Of a stretch of 7,681 nucleotides of DNA, positions 5,002 to 7,681 are shown piece after piece. Every line of letters starts with the position of its first letter. Within the stretch, counting starts at the first letter, position 1. The DNA comes from an uncultured Planctomycetaceae bacterium (GTDB lineage Bacteria; Planctomycetota; Planctomycetia; Pirellulales; Pirellulaceae): contig CAIYOB010000795.1 in the NCBI GenBank assembly GCA_903927685.1, positions 1-7,681 on the forward strand, written 5' to 3'. The notes below the pieces were generated by a model, which had not been told where the DNA came from, searched no databases, and saw nothing but the letters and a program-made list of their open reading frames with translations. The translations under genes and the position numbers were made by a program.

Positions 5002-7632
5002 ATGGCAGGCATGACACCAACCGCTGCTGAATCCGCACAGAATCCCACGCTTTCGGGCCACCGAACGCGTCCCGAGTTGTTAGCTCCCGCCCGGGACCGC
5101 GATTGCATTCGGGCTGCGATCGAAAACGGCGCGGACGCCGTTTATTTTGGTCTGCAAGTCGGCTTTAACGCGCGGGACCGGGCCGTCAATTTCGCCCTCG
5201 AAGAACTGCCCGACGTGCTGGCCCTGCTGCATCAGCGCGGGATGCGCGGTTACGTGACCGTCAATACGCTGGCCTTTCCGAGCGAGCTGCCGAAGGTCGA
5301 AAAGACGATCCGCACGTTGGCCGAACTGGGCGTCGACGCCGTGCTGGTCCAGGACCTGGGCGTGTTGCAGCTGGTGCGGGCCGTGTGCCCCGAGCTGGCG
5401 ATCCACGCCTCGACGCAGATGTCCTTGACGAGCGCCGAGTGCATCAATGTGGCCGAGCGACTGGGCGTGGAACGGATCGTGCTGGCCCGCGAACTGTCGC
5501 TCGACGAGATCCGTGCGGTCCGCAGCCAGACCCGGGTGCCCCTGGAGGTGTTTGTGCATGGCGCCCTGTGCGTAGCCTACTCGGGCCAATGCCTGACCAG
5601 CGAGTCGCTCGGTGGCCGCAGCGCGAACCGGGGCCAATGCGCCCAGGCGTGCCGATTGCCGTTCGACCTGGTCTGCGACGGCCGGGACACGGACCTGGGC
5701 CCCGTCAAGTACCTGCTGAGCCCGCAGGACCTGGCCGCGTTCGAGCTGATTCCTCAGCTGATCGACGCGGGTGTGTCGGCGGTGAAGATCGAAGGCCGCT
5801 TGAAGACCGCCGAATATGTGGCCAACGTCACGCGGCACTATCGCCAGGCAATCGACACGGCGCTGGCGGGCCAGCCGGTTCAGTTCACGCCGCGGCAGGT
5901 CGAGGAGCTGGAATTGTCCTTCTCGCGCGGCTTCTCGCCTGGCTGGCTGTTAGGCAACGACCACAAACGGCTAGTGCCCGGCACGAGTTCGGCCAACCGC
6001 GGCGTGCTGCTGGGAGAGGTGACCGAGGTCCGCGGCCAGCGGGTGCAGGTTCGCTTGGAGCGCGCGATCAAGGCCGGCGACGGCGTGACGTTCGAAGGCG
6101 ACCGACTGGCCGGATTGGAGCAAGGCGGCCGCGTGTGGGCCGTGTACCAGGGCGGGCGGCGTTTGGAAGAGCCCGTCGCGCACGGGCTGGCCGAATTGAC
6201 GTTCGTCCGTGAGGCCGTGGATTTTGACCAGCTGTGGCCCGGCCAGCAGATCTGGAAGACGGACGACCCGGAATTGGCGCGGCGGATGCGCCGCACGTAC
6301 ACGGCTGCGGATCCCCAACGGCGAGTGCCCGTGGCGATGCAGGTGCGGGCTGCCGTCGGCGAGCCGCTGTGCGTGCGGGCTCAGACGGCGACGGGGGCCC
6401 ACTGTGAAGTGCTGTCGGACGAGCCCCTGCCGGCTGCTCGCCAGCATCCGGTCACCTGCGAACTCCTGGAGGAGAAGTTGGGCCGCCTGGGCGGCACGGT
6501 CTATGAACTCGATCGGCTGGAGGCCGAAATCGTCGGCGACCCGCTGGTGCCGATGAGCGTCTTGGGCAAGGTCCGGGGTCGGCTGAAGGAACTACTGGAC
6601 GCGGCCGGCGTCCTGCCGCCCCCACGGCGGATTGCGCCGCCCGGCGTTCTGGACCGGCTGCGGGCCGGCAATCGAGCGGAACTCGACCCAGGCCCTCACG
6701 TAGCTGCGCCTCTCCGAGACGCGAATCTCGGTCTCGGAGAGACCGAGCCACGTGAGGCACCGCGCGACTCCGGACCGCAACTGCGGATCCTCTGTCGCAC
6801 GCTCGCCCAATTGGAAACGGCGCTCGCCTGCGGCGAACGCGACATCCAGGTCGAGTTTCCCGACATTCGGCAGTACGCCCAGGCCGTAACGCTGGCGCAC
6901 GCTGCCGAGGCTCAGATCTACCTGGCCACGCCGCGGATCGAGAAGCCCAACGAAGTCGGCCTGTTTCGGGCCATCGGCCGCCATGGCGCGGACGGCATCC
7001 TGGTGCGCAACCTGGGTGGGCTGGCGTATTACGTCGCCGAGGGCTTGCCGTGCGTGGCCGATTTCTCGCTCAACGCCGCCAACGATCTGGCCGTTCACCA
7101 GCTCCGCCGCCTGGGCGCGTTGCGCGTCACCGCCTCGTACGACCTGAACCGCGACCAGTTGCTGGACATGGTCGCCGCCGGTCCCCCGCAGTGGCTGGAG
7201 GTTGTGATCCACCAGCACATGCCGTTGTTCCACATGGAGCACTGCGTCTTCTGCGCCCTGCTTTCGCCCGGGACGAACCACACGAACTGTGGCCGGCCTT
7301 GCGACCGGCACGAAGTCCGCCTGCGCGACCGCTTGGGCCTGGAGCACCTGCTGCAGGCCGACGTCGGTTGCCGCAACACGCTGTACAACGCCGTCGCGCA
7401 GAGCGGCGCGGAGGTCGTCCCCGATTTGCTGGCGGCCGGCGTACGGCACTTCCGCGTCGAATTGCTGGAGGAGAATGCGGACCAGGTGCGGGAGACGATC
7501 GGCCTGTATCGCGACCTGCTGGCCGGCCGGTTGACCGGCAAACAGGTCTGGCGGCAACTCAAAGCGGTGAACCGCGTCGGCGTCACCCGCGGCACGCTGG
7601 AAGAACGCCGCAACCCGCTGGCGATCCTGTGA
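5002..7632 (+). CDS. U32-family protein (RlhA/YdcP-like), duplicated U32 modules
   Basis: The protein has 876 residues from ATG 5002. ATG 5011 is an equally good start, because GGAG at 4995-4998 is 3 bases from the first and 12 from the second; a TTG at 4975 is also in frame. Residues 23-290 are a U32 'collagenase-like peptidase' domain: RPELLAPA, GADAVYFGL, and the family signature EVFVHGALCVAYSGQCLTS (182-200). Cysteines 190, 197, 213 and 217 sit where U32 proteins bind an iron-sulfur cluster. Residues about 330-545 resemble the DUF3656 middle region. Residues about 593-865 are a second U32-like module with HQHMPLFHMEHC (737-748), Cys748, Cys751, Cys763, Cys767 and ADVGCRNTLYNA (786-797). 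Despite the peptidase name, characterised relatives act in RNA or ubiquinone hydroxylation: RlhA (23S rRNA C2501), TrhP (tRNA U34), UbiU/UbiV. RNA modification in the cytoplasm is therefore likelier than proteolysis. It is longer than E. coli RlhA (about 650). Residues 565-586 are encoded by a palindromic element. Confidence 0.9.
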   Translation: MAGMTPTAAESAQNPTLSGHRTRPELLAPARDRDCIRAAIENGADAVYFGLQVGFNARDRAVNFALEELPDVLALLHQRGMRGYVTVNTLAFPSELPKVEKTIRTLAELGVDAVLVQDLGVLQLVRAVCPELAIHASTQMSLTSAECINVAERLGVERIVLARELSLDEIRAVRSQTRVPLEVFVHGALCVAYSGQCLTSESLGGRSANRGQCAQACRLPFDLVCDGRDTDLGPVKYLLSPQDLAAFELIPQLIDAGVSAVKIEGRLKTAEYVANVTRHYRQAIDTALAGQPVQFTPRQVEELELSFSRGFSPGWLLGNDHKRLVPGTSSANRGVLLGEVTEVRGQRVQVRLERAIKAGDGVTFEGDRLAGLEQGGRVWAVYQGGRRLEEPVAHGLAELTFVREAVDFDQLWPGQQIWKTDDPELARRMRRTYTAADPQRRVPVAMQVRAAVGEPLCVRAQTATGAHCEVLSDEPLPAARQHPVTCELLEEKLGRLGGTVYELDRLEAEIVGDPLVPMSVLGKVRGRLKELLDAAGVLPPPRRIAPPGVLDRLRAGNRAELDPGPHVAAPLRDANLGLGETEPREAPRDSGPQLRILCRTLAQLETALACGERDIQVEFPDIRQYAQAVTLAHAAEAQIYLATPRIEKPNEVGLFRAIGRHGADGILVRNLGGLAYYVAEGLPCVADFSLNAANDLAVHQLRRLGALRVTASYDLNRDQLLDMVAAGPPQWLEVVIHQHMPLFHMEHCVFCALLSPGTNHTNCGRPCDRHEVRLRDRLGLEHLLQADVGCRNTLYNAVAQSGAEVVPDLLAAGVRHFRVELLEENADQVRETIGLYRDLLAGRLTGKQVWRQLKAVNRVGVTRGTLEERRNPLAIL
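6694..6757. repeat. 64-bp palindromic element inside the U32 coding region
   Basis: The left arm 6694-6720 (begins CCTCACGTAGCT, ends CTCTCCGAGAC) and the right arm 6731-6757 (begins GTCTCGGAGAG, ends CCACGTGAGG) are reverse complements at 23 of 27 positions, around a 10-base loop. The surrounding gene stays open. The element is translated as roughly residues 565-586 (PHVAAPLRDANLGLGETEPREA), between the middle domain and the second U32 module. It resembles short palindromes I recall being dispersed in planctomycete genomes, so it probably inserted into a tolerant linker. Confidence 0.75.
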
Positions 7633-7644
7633 GGCGACGGGGGG

Positions 7645-7673
7645 CTCCGGCCTCAAGGGAAGGGTGGCCGGGG
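7645..7673 (+). terminator. Weak hairpin after the U32 gene
   Basis: CTCCGGCC (7645-7652) and GGCCGGGG (7666-7673) pair at 7 of 8 positions, starting 13 bases after the stop at 7632. No T tract follows within the window, so it could be part of a terminator or just chance complementarity in GC-rich DNA. Confidence 0.2.
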
Positions 7674-7681
7674 TCGAGTGC

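Noticed and set aside
4783..5108. Small frames over the inverted repeat, including one reading ATRSVSEESG.
   Set aside because: They derive from the palindrome itself and have no ribosome-binding site; such strings are a common false gene call in planctomycetes.
5385..6212. Plus-strand 275-codon and minus-strand 252-codon (5080-5838) frames within the U32 gene.
   Set aside because: These are shadows of the high-GC U32 gene, whose own frame carries the diagnostic U32 signature and cysteines.

Overview
The window looks like chromosomal DNA of a planctomycete, probably of the Pirellulales/Rhodopirellula type. The evidence is high GC, two proteins with the planctomycete-typical Arg-rich N-terminus followed by a LEPR motif, a Uma2-family nuclease with a REAEARQ-type coiled-coil tail, low gene density, and two palindromic elements resembling the dispersed repeats of this phylum. 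The assignment is inferred from the sequence alone.

Layout, left to right. (1) Positions 1-833, minus strand: the N-terminal part of a large secreted or surface LEPR protein that runs off the left edge. (2) Positions 834-1280: no recognisable gene, partly AT-richer than the rest. (3) Positions 1281-2045, minus strand: a short LEPR paralog of (1). Its family-like sequence stops near 1497, and the remaining reading frame runs through an intrinsic-terminator-like hairpin, so it is probably a truncated or decaying copy. (4) Positions 2046-3155: about 1.1 kb with no gene I can support. (5) Positions 3156-3905, minus strand: a Uma2-family (DUF820) PD-(D/E)XK nuclease-fold protein with a coiled-coil tail. 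(6) Positions 4020-4724, minus strand: alpha-acetolactate decarboxylase (acetoin formation). (7) Positions 4725-5001: a divergent intergenic region containing a long imperfect inverted repeat. (8) Positions 5002-7632, plus strand: a large U32-family protein (RlhA/YdcP-like) made of two U32-type modules, each with a cysteine group, and interrupted in frame by a 64-bp palindrome. Only a 49-base tail follows.

The genes do not form an obvious pathway. The decarboxylase and the Uma2 gene share a strand with a 114-base gap and could be co-transcribed, but no functional link is visible. The U32 gene is transcribed divergently. I see no CRISPR array, complete tRNA or rRNA, intact insertion sequence, or convincing new multi-gene system. 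The most unusual signals are the palindrome read as protein inside the U32 gene and the truncated LEPR paralog whose frame passes through a terminator.
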